Of a DNA stretch of 64,000 nt, positions 26,016 through 35,359 are shown piece by piece; positions within the stretch are counted from its first letter, which is position 1, and each line of letters begins with the position of its first letter. Where the stretch lies: contig CACYSQ010000006.1 in assembly GCA_902777125.1 (NCBI GenBank), positions 124,001 to 188,000 on the forward strand, given 5' to 3'. Made by a program: the position numbers and the translations under genes. This DNA is from Ruminococcus flavefaciens (GTDB taxonomy: Bacteria; Bacillota; Clostridia; Oscillospirales; Ruminococcaceae). Under the pieces are notes generated by a model that did no database searches, was not told where the DNA came from, and worked only from the letters and a program-made list of their open reading frames with translations.

Positions 26016-26137
26016 CCGGAACATAGATGTGCGGGCTTGCTGCGGCACACAAAGCGATCCGCTTAATGCTGCTCGGTCTCCCGCCTGACATGGTTCACGG
26101 GGCGATGTTGCACAGGGCCCACACATCTATATTTCGG
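26016..26137 (-). ncRNA. ffs: Signal recognition particle RNA (small SRP RNA)
   Basis: The minus strand carries the conserved SRP core: GTGAACCATGTCAGG, then CGG-GAGA-CCG, then AGCAGCATTAAGCGG. The GAGA tetraloop is a GNRA variant of the usual GGAA. The ends pair over about 20 bases (26137-26117 with 26036-26016), closing a long hairpin. SRP RNA binds Ffh and targets membrane proteins to SecYEG. The place upstream of dnaX-ybaB-recR is conserved in Firmicutes. The exact ends are estimated from the terminal helix. Confidence 0.92.
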
Positions 26138-26178
26138 AATTTCTCCTGAATTATGAGCAGACATACGCTCTATTGTTT

Positions 26179-26207
26179 ATTATAACACACCTCCGGAGAT
26201 TTGTCAA
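26179..26207 (-). promoter_or_regulatory. Consensus promoter for SRP RNA
   Basis: On the minus strand a perfect TTGACA (26207-26202), a 17-bp spacer and a perfect TATAAT (26184-26179) drive the SRP RNA and probably the downstream dnaX operon. Transcription would begin near 26172, so a short leader precedes the mature RNA. Confidence 0.88.
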
Positions 26208-26260
26208 GCATTTATTTTTTGAGAAGGTAACGGCGTCCCCTTGTCCTGCCATGCCCTCTT

Positions 26261-26506
26261 TCAGCGCAGGGAACATAAATCCGCGCCAGCCGATCTCCTT
26301 GAAAAGTCGGGCTTCCAGCCCATATCGCGGAATTTTCCGCCTGCAAAGAGAACTCCGAGCGTGGGCATGAACATAGCCAGTGCGAGCATACGTCCGAAGC
26401 TCATATCGCCAGCCGTACTGCCGGGATTTCGGTCATGAATGCCTATTGCCATCAGTATCCACGCTGATATGAACGTGAAAAGAAGATATTTCGCAAATTT
26501 CGACAT
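26261..26506 (-). pseudogene. Truncated CPBP-family intramembrane protease remnant
   Basis: Starting at an ATG behind GGAGGTGA, the 81-residue product has two hydrophobic segments with SAWILMAIGI, then the block ML.LAMF.PTLGVLFAGGKFRDMGWKP. This matches the N-terminal part of CPBP (Abi) proteases, which normally run over 230 residues with EE..R and H motifs. All catalytic motifs are missing: the frame ends after an unrelated basic stretch. It is probably a decayed gene; an expressed short protein is less likely. Confidence 0.55.
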
Positions 26507-26610
26507 AACACGCCTCACCTCCGCACAACAAAGCCCTTGCCTATAATGTTAACACATATATCATCTTATGTCAATAGCGATATAACTTGTATTATCAGTG
26601 CTAAATAGTG

Positions 26611-26639
26611 TTGACTTTGGAAGGAATATATTGTATAAT
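26611..26639 (+). promoter_or_regulatory. Promoter of the FHA-PP2C operon
   Basis: TTGACT (26611-26616), a 17-bp spacer and TATAAT (26634-26639) lie 47 bp before the start codon. Confidence 0.88.
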
Positions 26640-26686
26640 TATTATGATAACTTCTAAATATATTTTTTTACTATGAGGTGATATCT

Positions 26687-27991
26687 ATGGCTAAATTCAA
26701 GGTTATCGAAAGACAGGGTCAGATCGGCATTCGCTGTAAGCTCGGTTCGTCTGAGGCTATAAACAGCAACGAGATACTCTACTTCTCACAGCACTACATC
26801 AGAGGTCTCATGCAGCCCACGGTCGAGGACGCCGGAAGACTTTTCTTCATCGGCGCACAGGGAGTTCCGCTGAGCAGATTTCTCCGCACCCCTATCGGCA
26901 AGGACCATTTCTTCATGATGGCTGCACAGATAATGGAGACCTATAAATCCGCCGTCAACAACGGTCTCAACCCCAGCAACATCGTTTACGACCCGGACAG
27001 CATTATCATCGACAGCTCAAGCGGAGAGCTCTTCTTCGTATATGCCGCAATATACGGCAATCCGCCCCTCAACGGCGGCTGTGCCTATGCTATGAACCTC
27101 ATAGCCTCCGGCGTTTCCTATGCTTCTCAGGAGGACTACAACGCCGTTGTGAACTTCATGAACTTCGTAAACAGCAATCCCCAGTTCTCCATAACGGCGA
27201 CCGAGGAATATATAATGAACGTTTCACCGGTAACATACAGCATTATCCCCAGACAGGAATTCAACGAGGCTGCTGCGGCTCCGGCAGCGTTACCTTCGGC
27301 TGACCCCTATGCGGCTCCGGCTCCTGATGCTTCCATGGCACCTCCGCCTGCCGCACCTCCCGTATCTGCCGCACCTGCTGAGATGTTCTCTCCCGGCGAG
27401 ATGTTCTCGCCCGCACCACCGGAAGCTCCTGTTCCTCCCGCAAATAATGCCGACGAGGGACGTCTTAAAATAAATATGGGCACAGCCGCCGCCGCTGTAC
27501 CGGAAAGTGTCATCAATGCTCCGACTGCTGAGGAGGCACCTGCGCCGGAAGCACCTGCTGAACCTGCTGTGCCGGAAGCACCTGCCGTTGCGGAAGAGCC
27601 TCCGCTGAGCGCAGAGACTACAGCCTCCGAAAACGCGCCCACTATTGACCGCGAAGACGAAATGAGCGAGACCATGCCCGCTGCTATGCCTGTTGAACCC
27701 GAGGCTGTACTTACACGCCGTTCAACAGGACAGTCCTTTCGCATCGACAAGCCAGTATTCCGCATCGGAAAGGAACGCGCAAAGGTCGATCTCTGCGTCA
27801 CCGATAACAGGACCGTCAGCCGTGTCCACGCCACAGTATACAAACGCGGCAGCGATTGCTTCATCGCCGATAACAACTCCACAAACCGCACCTTCGTCAA
27901 CGGTACCCCTATCCCCGTCCAGACCGAGATCAAGCTCAAAAACGGGGACGTTATCAGGTTTTCAAACGAGGAGTTTGATTTCACCTGCTGA
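26687..27991 (+). CDS. FHA-domain protein with DUF6382-like N-terminus
   Basis: The ATG at 26687 follows AGGTGAT and gives 434 residues. Residues 1-190 form a domain with N.NEILYFS, IRGLMQP, PLSRFL and NIVYDPDSIII. It recalls the DUF6382 / EssB-like pseudokinase fold found before FHA domains in Clostridia (recalled, not verified). Residues 195-340 are a Pro/Ala-rich linker. The C-terminal FHA domain (about 345-434) has FRIGKE, SRVHATV and NNSTNRTFVNG, and should bind phosphothreonine. The PP2C phosphatase gene follows 19 bp downstream, so the pair probably form a Ser/Thr phosphorylation module; no kinase gene is adjacent. Confidence 0.82.
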   Translation: MAKFKVIERQGQIGIRCKLGSSEAINSNEILYFSQHYIRGLMQPTVEDAGRLFFIGAQGVPLSRFLRTPIGKDHFFMMAAQIMETYKSAVNNGLNPSNIVYDPDSIIIDSSSGELFFVYAAIYGNPPLNGGCAYAMNLIASGVSYASQEDYNAVVNFMNFVNSNPQFSITATEEYIMNVSPVTYSIIPRQEFNEAAAAPAALPSADPYAAPAPDASMAPPPAAPPVSAAPAEMFSPGEMFSPAPPEAPVPPANNADEGRLKINMGTAAAAVPESVINAPTAEEAPAPEAPAEPAVPEAPAVAEEPPLSAETTASENAPTIDREDEMSETMPAAMPVEPEAVLTRRSTGQSFRIDKPVFRIGKERAKVDLCVTDNRTVSRVHATVYKRGSDCFIADNNSTNRTFVNGTPIPVQTEIKLKNGDVIRFSNEEFDFTC

Positions 27992-28010
27992 GCTGCAAGG
28001 AGATCTTATT

Positions 28011-28778
28011 ATGGATTACATCGTCGTAGCCGATACGGATATCGGCATCTCAAAGAAGGTCAATCAGGATAGTCTCTGCGTTAAGCTTGCCGAGAATTCC
28101 TTCTGCAAGTCTGCAATGGTCATGGTCTGCGACGGTATGGGAGGTCTCTCAAAGGGCGAGGTCGCAAGCGCTGAGGTAGTCCGCAGCTTCTCCGAATGGT
28201 TCGATACAAGCTTCGAGAGTGAGCTGCACAACTGGAGCTGGGACAGGATAGCCCGGATAACCGTTGACCGCCTCAAGGAGCTGAATGCGCGTATCATAGC
28301 CTACGGCGACAGTCAGGGAATAAAGCTCGGAACTACTGCTACCGGTATGATAGCCGTGAACAAGCAGTATATGATCTTCCATGTCGGAGATACAAGAGTG
28401 TATAAGATAGCAGATGACGTCCAGCAGCTCACGGACGACCATACCTTCGTGAACCGTGAGATCAAGCTCGGAAGAATGACCCGCGAGCAGGCACTCACCG
28501 ACCCGCGCCGCAATGCCCTGATACAGTGCATAGGCGTTACCGGTGAGGTATCGCCGGAGATAAGCTTCGGTATACTCGAAAACGGAGCACACTACCTGAT
28601 ATGCTCGGACGGCCTCCGCCATGACGTCACTAACGAGGAAATACTCGATATCCTTTCCCCTGATCTCATAACCACAAGGTCTTCGCTCGAAGCAAGACTC
28701 CGCATGATGATAGAGCTCGTAAAGATAAGGGACGAAAAGGACAATATTTCAGGCGCAGTTCTCCGCGCCGATTTCTGA
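28011..28778 (+). CDS. PP2C-family protein serine/threonine phosphatase
   Basis: The ATG at 28011, after AAGGAG, gives 255 residues; upstream extensions lie inside the FHA gene. The metal-binding motifs are present: VNQDS, VCDGMGG, HVGDTRVYKI, LTDDHT, and LICSDGL..DV...E. The enzyme should dephosphorylate Thr/Ser on proteins, plausibly ligands of the FHA protein upstream. It is a short catalytic domain with no membrane segment. Confidence 0.9.
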   Translation: MDYIVVADTDIGISKKVNQDSLCVKLAENSFCKSAMVMVCDGMGGLSKGEVASAEVVRSFSEWFDTSFESELHNWSWDRIARITVDRLKELNARIIAYGDSQGIKLGTTATGMIAVNKQYMIFHVGDTRVYKIADDVQQLTDDHTFVNREIKLGRMTREQALTDPRRNALIQCIGVTGEVSPEISFGILENGAHYLICSDGLRHDVTNEEILDILSPDLITTRSSLEARLRMMIELVKIRDEKDNISGAVLRADF

Positions 28779-28810
28779 GCTTTTCCGCATTCTATAAGGA
28801 GGTGAGAGCT

Positions 28811-29137
28811 TTGCCGTCAGATGTAAAGGGCGTTATCATCGCCGCCATAGGAGTATTCATCGTACTCAATATGATAATGTGGACTGCTATCGGCCTTATC
28901 AACCGCAGAAAGCGTAAAAAGCGCAGGATCACAGTCCCGGACGTCAGCCTTCCGGTCTCAACAAAGGGCGACAGAGTTCTGCTCATACAGCCCGGCAGAC
29001 AGAATGAGCTCCAGCAGGCTTTCAACGTCCACAAGAATATCCCTCCGACCGACCCGAAGCTGCTACAGGCTAAACCGGATAACAGCTTCCGCATTGTCAG
29101 AAGCGAGATCATCGTTCATACAAAGGATAAGATCTAA
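28811..29137 (+). CDS. Small single-pass membrane protein of the FHA-PP2C operon
   Basis: AGGAGGTGA is followed by TTG at 28811, giving 108 residues. A hydrophobic segment (about 8-28) is followed by a run of Arg/Lys (NRRKRKKRR), then a cytosolic tail. It is the third gene of the operon and ends in a terminator. No family is recognised; it may be the membrane partner of the signalling pair. Confidence 0.65.
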   Translation: MPSDVKGVIIAAIGVFIVLNMIMWTAIGLINRRKRKKRRITVPDVSLPVSTKGDRVLLIQPGRQNELQQAFNVHKNIPPTDPKLLQAKPDNSFRIVRSEIIVHTKDKI

Positions 29138-29157
29138 GGGCGCACTGCTGTGCGCCC
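29138..29157 (+). terminator. Terminator hairpin after the FHA operon, copy 1
   Basis: The perfect palindrome GGGCGCACTGCTGTGCGCCC directly follows the stop. Copy 2, identical, lies at 29312-29331 and is the one with a long T-run. Confidence 0.8.
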
Positions 29158-29196
29158 TTGAGCTTGTTGATAAACCTGCTTTTATTTGTGCATTTT

Positions 29197-29272
29197 CGGG
29201 CGAGCGGAACTCGCCCCTACACAAAACGATGGTATATAGCCGAATTGTAGGGACGCTTTCCGAGCACCCGTG
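29197..29272. repeat. Inverted pair of GTAG-foot hairpins (BIME-like), copy B
   Basis: This 76-bp element matches 12131-12206 with only a few differences, including GTAGGGAC for GTAGGGGC and GAGCACCC for GAGCGCCC, so one stem of the second hairpin is weakened. The centre ACGATGGTATATAGCCGAATT is shared. It sits between two identical terminator palindromes. Confidence 0.85.
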
Positions 29273-29311
29273 CTGCTGTTTGGATTAAAACTGTCTTTTT
29301 GACAAATTGAA

Positions 29312-29336
29312 GGGCGCACTGCTGTGCGCCCTTTTT
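29312..29336 (+). terminator. Terminator hairpin, copy 2
   Basis: The same 20-base palindrome as at 29138-29157, here followed by CTTTTTTA. Confidence 0.85.
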
Positions 29337-29378
29337 TATGCGGTCTGCGAATTGCAAGGGCTGTCCTTGCAGCTCACT

Positions 29379-29406
29379 AAAAAAGGACGCCGGAGCGTCC
29401 TTTTTT
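29379..29406. terminator. Bidirectional terminator; ends secDF on the minus strand
   Basis: AAAAAAGGACGC-CGGA-GCGTCCTTTTTT has a T-run on both strands, just beyond the secF stop. Confidence 0.9.
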
Positions 29407-29408
29407 CA

Positions 29409-30386
29409 TTATGCCTTTGCGGGTTCGGATTTGCTTCTGCTTTTCCACCATGACCATGTTACAGGTGCAACGAAGAGTGAGGTGAAGGTACCGGAGATGA
29501 GACCTGCCATAAGCGGTACAGAGAAGCTGAGGAGTGAAGTATAACCCTTTATCAGAACTACGATAGTGATGATGAGCATAGTGCTGATAGTTGTGATAGA
29601 TGTTCTTATCGAACGGGTGAGTGACTGTGAGCAGCCGGTATTGATGAGCTCATTGAGAGAAGCCTTCGGCATGAGCTTGCGGTTTTCTCTAATTCTGTCG
29701 TAGATAACGATGGTGTTATTGATAGAGTAGCCGAGTATGGTGAGTATAACAGCGACCATATTAGCGCTGAACTCGAAGCCGAAGAGGTAGGATACAGCCA
29801 TAGCTGTCACAAGATCCTGAACGAGTGCGAGTACCGAGCAGGCACCTGCCGACCAGCCGCCGATCTTGCGGAATCTTATCGCAACATAGATGATGATGAT
29901 GATAGCTGCGAATACAACTGCGATAACGCACTTGAGGAGGAACTCGTTACCTGTTGAGGAGGTAACGCTCATAGCCTCGCTGCCCTCGATGTTGAGATCG
30001 GGGTATTCAGCCTTGATAAGGTCTGTGAGCTTGTTCTGATCCTCGATATTGAAGCTGCCTGTTGCGAGGTTGATAGTGAACTGGGGCTTGCCGGTATTGA
30101 CGTCCTCGCCCTCTCTTACAGTCACCTTTGAGCTTGTGAGGGTACCTACGAGCTCCTTGATCCTGCCGGTGTCGATGTCGTTGCCCTTGTCGTAGGTGTA
30201 GGTCTTCATAGTACCGCCCTTGAACTCGATAGAACGGTTATCGCCGCGGATTATTATACCGATTATAAGTGCGATCAGCACGATGATACCAACAGCAAGT
30301 ATAATGGGCTTCTTTCCGCAGAAATCGTAAACTTTTCCGGTGTAAGCCGGCGCAGTCTGCTTGATGTTCTTTTTCTTTGCGCTCAT
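29409..30386 (-). CDS. secF: Protein translocase subunit SecF
   Basis: This 325-residue membrane protein has the SecF pattern: first segment near residues 28-47, the extracytoplasmic motif IEFKGGT, then five C-terminal segments with GYSINNTIVIYDRIREN. With SecD it uses the proton gradient to aid late export through SecYEG. It overlaps secD by 4 bp (ATGA) and ends at a bidirectional terminator. Confidence 0.97.
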   Translation of the reverse strand: MSAKKKNIKQTAPAYTGKVYDFCGKKPIILAVGIIVLIALIIGIIIRGDNRSIEFKGGTMKTYTYDKGNDIDTGRIKELVGTLTSSKVTVREGEDVNTGKPQFTINLATGSFNIEDQNKLTDLIKAEYPDLNIEGSEAMSVTSSTGNEFLLKCVIAVVFAAIIIIIYVAIRFRKIGGWSAGACSVLALVQDLVTAMAVSYLFGFEFSANMVAVILTILGYSINNTIVIYDRIRENRKLMPKASLNELINTGCSQSLTRSIRTSITTISTMLIITIVVLIKGYTSLLSFSVPLMAGLISGTFTSLFVAPVTWSWWKSRSKSEPAKA

Positions 30387-31774
30387 TTCACATTACCTCC
30401 GTAAAGCTTTCTGTTCTTGAAGCACTTGAACTTCGTAAGTGACGTTACCATAAGTCTTGAAGCGAAAACGCCCATGACGAAGTTGAGGATAACGCCGGCG
30501 AGGAGAGTGAAGCCGAAGGAATAAACGAAGCCCTCAGCTGTAGCGCCGAATGCGAAGAAAATGGTCTTGTTGAGGATCTTGGAGAAGAGGCTCGAGGGAA
30601 CGCCGAATGCGCCCATGAGGATAACGGCGATGATAACGTTTGTAACGTTGCCGTCGAGGATAGCGGAGAAAGCTCTCTTATAGGCTATCCTTACAGCGGA
30701 ATCAAGGGACTTTCCGGAACGGAGCTCCTCCTTGATACGCTCGCCTGTGATGATGTTGGCGTCAACGCCCATACCGACGGCAAGGATAATACCTGCGATA
30801 CCGGGGATAGTGAGCGTAGAGCCGCTCATGAAGCCGAACCAGCCTGATACAGCCGCGATGCTTCCTGCGACCTGACCGATAAGGGCGATAACAGCAACCA
30901 TACCGGGGAGTCTGTAGAGGACTATCATATAGATCGCGATGAAGATGAAAGCGATGATTGCTGCGAGGACCATAGCCTCGAGCGAGCCCTCACCGAGAGT
31001 AGAGGATATCCTGTTTACGCTTACGGTATCCATTTTGAAGGGAAGCGCACCGCCGTTGATCTGGTCGGCGAGCTTCTTAGCGCTCTCGTTAGTGAACTGA
31101 CCTGTGATGATAGCGGAACCGTCAGTGATAACGCTGCTTACGGTAGGAGACGAGATCATAACATCGTCCATCCATATCGAAATGGGGGTATCTGTACCTG
31201 CGAGTTCTCTTGTAGCGTTAGCGAACTTGGTAACGCCGCTGTCGTTGAGCTTGAGGTCAACGAGCCATTCCTTGTTTCCGTAATCCTTGGTCTGTCTGTA
31301 ATCGTAGTCAGCTTTTTCAACGTCCGCACCGGTGAGAACGAGCTTGCTTTCATCGGTATTGTCGGTGCCCTTGTAGAAAGAGAGCTGAGCCATGCTTCCG
31401 AGCTCCTCAACGGCGCTCTCAGGGTCGAAGTCCTCGTCCTTCTGAGTGGGGAAGCGAACGATGATCCTGTTGCTCTTGCTGTCGCTGTAAACCTCATTGT
31501 CGGTGATACCAAGGTTAGCGAGACGGGTCTTCATTATCTGTACTGCCGCATCGAGCTGGGAGGACGAAACATCTCCGTCATAGTCCTCAGCGGGCTCGAA
31601 GGTAGCGTCGATACCGCCCTGAATGTCGATACCCTTCTTGATATCGTCAACGCCCTTGATATAGGTCTTTGTGTTGTCGCCGTACGCATAGTCGAGTCCG
31701 ACAACAGCCGTAAAAGAAAACAATGCGATTATAGCAACGACAATGAAGAAAGTCGATTTTCCTATTTTTTTCAC
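30383..31774 (-). CDS. secD: Protein translocase subunit SecD
   Basis: This SecD protein of about 463 residues has one N-terminal segment (about 10-30), a periplasmic-type domain with GIDIQGGIDATF and a C-terminal six-segment part containing GMGVDANIITGERIKEELRSG. An ATG at 31780 is only one base from AGGAGG; the GTG at 31774 is seven bases away and is the better start. secF follows with a 4-bp overlap. Confidence 0.95.
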   Translation of the reverse strand: MKKIGKSTFFIVVAIIALFSFTAVVGLDYAYGDNTKTYIKGVDDIKKGIDIQGGIDATFEPAEDYDGDVSSSQLDAAVQIMKTRLANLGITDNEVYSDSKSNRIIVRFPTQKDEDFDPESAVEELGSMAQLSFYKGTDNTDESKLVLTGADVEKADYDYRQTKDYGNKEWLVDLKLNDSGVTKFANATRELAGTDTPISIWMDDVMISSPTVSSVITDGSAIITGQFTNESAKKLADQINGGALPFKMDTVSVNRISSTLGEGSLEAMVLAAIIAFIFIAIYMIVLYRLPGMVAVIALIGQVAGSIAAVSGWFGFMSGSTLTIPGIAGIILAVGMGVDANIITGERIKEELRSGKSLDSAVRIAYKRAFSAILDGNVTNVIIAVILMGAFGVPSSLFSKILNKTIFFAFGATAEGFVYSFGFTLLAGVILNFVMGVFASRLMVTSLTKFKCFKNRKLYGGNVK

Positions 31775-31894
31775 AGTCATGCCTCCTATTAATTTTGTGT
31801 CTCTACGACAATTACTATTATTTTACTATATTTCTGCCAAAAAGTCAATAGCCTGCGCGAAATTTTTAGCATTACGATGAAATAACCTCAAATC

Positions 31895-31963
31895 GTAGGG
31901 GCGGATATTATCCGCCCGCAATATACCGCAAACTCCTGACCTGTAGGGGACGCTGCCCCTACA
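31895..31963. repeat. Two GTAG-foot palindromes between atpC and secD
   Basis: GTAG (31895-31898) plus GGGCGGATATTATCCGCCC forms one hairpin; the same unit occurs at 47581-47603. A second palindrome, TGTAGGGG-ACGCTG-CCCCTACA, covers 31942-31963. Confidence 0.85.
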
Positions 31964-31981
31964 CTCAATTTAATTACGCAT

Positions 31982-32008
31982 TAAAAAAGCGCCCGCAGCG
32001 GAGCGCTT
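31982..32008 (-). terminator. Terminator of the ATP synthase operon
   Basis: On the minus strand AGCGCTCCGC-TG-CGGGCGCT (imperfect stem) is followed by TTTTTTA, directly after the atpC stop. Confidence 0.85.
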
Positions 32009-32013
32009 TTGTC

Positions 32014-32424
32014 CTATTTGAAATGCTTCTGCGATACCTTCAGACGGTTCATTGCGCGGTTGAGAGCAGCCTGAGTCTGGTAATACTCCTTGATGCTCTG
32101 CTTCTGACGGAGACGTTCCTGAGCGCGTTCACGGGCTTCCTCGGCACGTTTTATGTCGATCTCCTCCGGCAGCTCGCAGTTATCCGCGAGAATTATCGAG
32201 GATTCGGGCATTACCTGTATGAAACCGCCTGATATAGCCGCATAGTGCCACTTGCCGTCCACCATGTATTTCAGCTCTCCGGCAGGGAGAGTGGTCACGA
32301 CAGGCTCATGGCCTGCCATGATGCCGACAAGACCGTCTATAGCCGTAATTACAAGGTGCTCGCAGTCGCCCTTGTAGAAAATGCGGTCTGTAGCGATTAT
32401 TTCAAGGTGAAATTTCCTCGGCAT
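32014..32424 (-). CDS. atpC: ATP synthase epsilon subunit
   Basis: This 136-residue protein has the N-terminal beta-barrel with GDCEHLVITAIDGLVGIMAGHEP and AELPEEI-like motifs, then the helical hairpin with KRAEEARERAQERL. Epsilon sits on the central stalk and inhibits hydrolysis. It is the last gene of the operon, 4 bp after atpD. Confidence 0.96.
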   Translation of the reverse strand: MPRKFHLEIIATDRIFYKGDCEHLVITAIDGLVGIMAGHEPVVTTLPAGELKYMVDGKWHYAAISGGFIQVMPESSIILADNCELPEEIDIKRAEEARERAQERLRQKQSIKEYYQTQAALNRAMNRLKVSQKHFK

Positions 32425-32428
32425 AGTA

Positions 32429-33960
<1,532 letters not shown>

Positions 33961-33962
33961 GG

Positions 33963-34355
33963 TTATATGAGGCTTTCTCCCTCTCCCATGACCGCGATAT
34001 CGACCGCCTTGGCGTCCTCAAGGTGGAAGGTCATGAGCTTATTGCCGGTCTTTTCGCCGTATATAGCCTCAAGTCCTGCATTTTTTATAATGGTCTGAGC
34101 ATATTTCTCATCGGTCTCGAAAACAGCTTTACCGGTGTATCTGAGCCAGTGACCGTCCGGCTTGCAGGCAGCGATCTCAACGAGTGGATTGGCGCAGAGC
34201 TGTCTGTAGACCGCCTTGAAATCACCGACGCCGAAGATTATCTTGCCGTCCTCTTCGAGAAAAGCGCCGAGCGGACGGAGCTTTGGCTGATCGCCGTCTG
34301 TAGTTGCGAGGAAGAATACACCTGTTTCCTTTAAGAAGTCGCCTATTTTGCTCAT
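33963..34355 (-). CDS. Pyridoxamine 5'-phosphate oxidase-fold (flavin-binding) protein inside the atp operon
   Basis: The ATG behind AGGAGT at 34355 gives 130 residues. The split-barrel pattern is clear: FLATTDGDQPKLRPLGAFLEEDGKIIFGVG, then NPLVEIAACKPDGHWLRYTGKAVFETD. Such proteins bind FMN or F420-like cofactors; the catalytic role cannot be told. It is flanked by a GTAG-foot palindrome upstream and a hairpin-rich spacer downstream, which suggests an insertion between atpG and atpD. Confidence 0.85.
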   Translation of the reverse strand: MSKIGDFLKETGVFFLATTDGDQPKLRPLGAFLEEDGKIIFGVGDFKAVYRQLCANPLVEIAACKPDGHWLRYTGKAVFETDEKYAQTIIKNAGLEAIYGEKTGNKLMTFHLEDAKAVDIAVMGEGESLI

Positions 34356-34381
34356 AATAACACTCCTTTTGCCGTTCATCT

Positions 34382-34412
34382 GTAGGGGCGGCGTTCCGCC
34401 GCCCGCCCCTAC
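34382..34412. repeat. Double-ended GTAG palindrome between atpG and the oxidase gene
   Basis: GTAGGGGCG ... CGCCCCTAC forms an outer stem around an inner GGCG-TTC-CGCC hairpin, so it has a foot at both ends. Confidence 0.85.
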
Positions 34413-34459
34413 GATTTGGGTTTATTTCATCGTAAAGCGTGGGACGCCGTCCCGACGCA

Positions 34460-35356
34460 TCAATCGTTGACGGAAGCCGCACCTCCGCAGACCTCGGTTA
34501 TCTCCTGAGTGATAGCCGCCTGTCTTGCGCGGTTGTAGAGAAGTGAAAGGTCCTTTATCATGTCCTTTGCACTGTTGGTGGCAGCGTCCATAGCCGTCAT
34601 TCGCGACTGCTGCTCACAGCAGAACGCCTCGACCATAGCGCCGTATATAACGCCCTTGGCGTAGTTGGGTATGAGGTTTTCCATTACGACCTCCGGCGAG
34701 GGCAGGAACGAAGCCTTCGGGAGCTTCTTAATCGTGCCGTCGGGAGCCTTTCCGAAGTGTCTGCGCTCGAACGGGAGAAGTCTTAGCTTGCGGGGCTCCT
34801 GAACGTTAGATGTGACCATGTCGGTATATATGAGGTAGACCTCATCGAGCTCGCCAGCCTCGAACTTATCGAGGACGAGCTGTGCTATCTCCATAGCGCG
34901 GTAGAGAGTCGGGTTCTGGGTAGTGTAGAGGAATTCGCTGTCAACGGAGGTCTTTCTGCGGTTCTGGAAGTACATTCTCCCGACCTGTCCCATAACAAAG
35001 AGCTGACAGTTATCGAGGTTAGCCTGCTCTGAGAGCTCCTGTTCGGTAAAGCGGAGGACGTTATGGTTATAGCTCCCGCACAGACCCTTATCGGCGGTAA
35101 TGACGATATATCCCTTTTTGCGGTTCTCCTCAGCGATACCGGAACGGCGGTCGAAGTAGAACTGTCTTGTGTGGGGGGTATGCTCGAGGATACTGTCGAT
35201 AGTTTCCTGCAATTTATAGAAGTAGGGCTCAGTGTCCTCGAGGGATTTACGCGCTTTTTTGAGCTTTGACGAGGACATGAGGTACATAGCGTTCGTTATC
35301 TTGAGTATCTGCTTGATACTGTTGATACGCTCGCGTATTTCTCTTATATTAGCCAT
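34460..35356 (-). CDS. atpG: ATP synthase gamma subunit
   Basis: This 298-residue protein has the N-terminal IREIRERINSIKQILKITNAM helix, ITADKGLCGSYN and the C-terminal helix with AMDAATNSAKDMI..L.L.YNRARQAAITQEITEV. Gamma is the rotor shaft of F1. It follows the delta-alpha fusion gene by 3 bp. Confidence 0.97.
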   Translation of the reverse strand: MANIREIRERINSIKQILKITNAMYLMSSSKLKKARKSLEDTEPYFYKLQETIDSILEHTPHTRQFYFDRRSGIAEENRKKGYIVITADKGLCGSYNHNVLRFTEQELSEQANLDNCQLFVMGQVGRMYFQNRRKTSVDSEFLYTTQNPTLYRAMEIAQLVLDKFEAGELDEVYLIYTDMVTSNVQEPRKLRLLPFERRHFGKAPDGTIKKLPKASFLPSPEVVMENLIPNYAKGVIYGAMVEAFCCEQQSRMTAMDAATNSAKDMIKDLSLLYNRARQAAITQEITEVCGGAASVND

Positions 35357-35359
35357 GAT

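Noticed and set aside
26000-26091. N-terminal extension of the TPR protein
   Set aside because: This stretch is the SRP RNA gene read as protein; the internal GTG with AGGAGGG is a better start.
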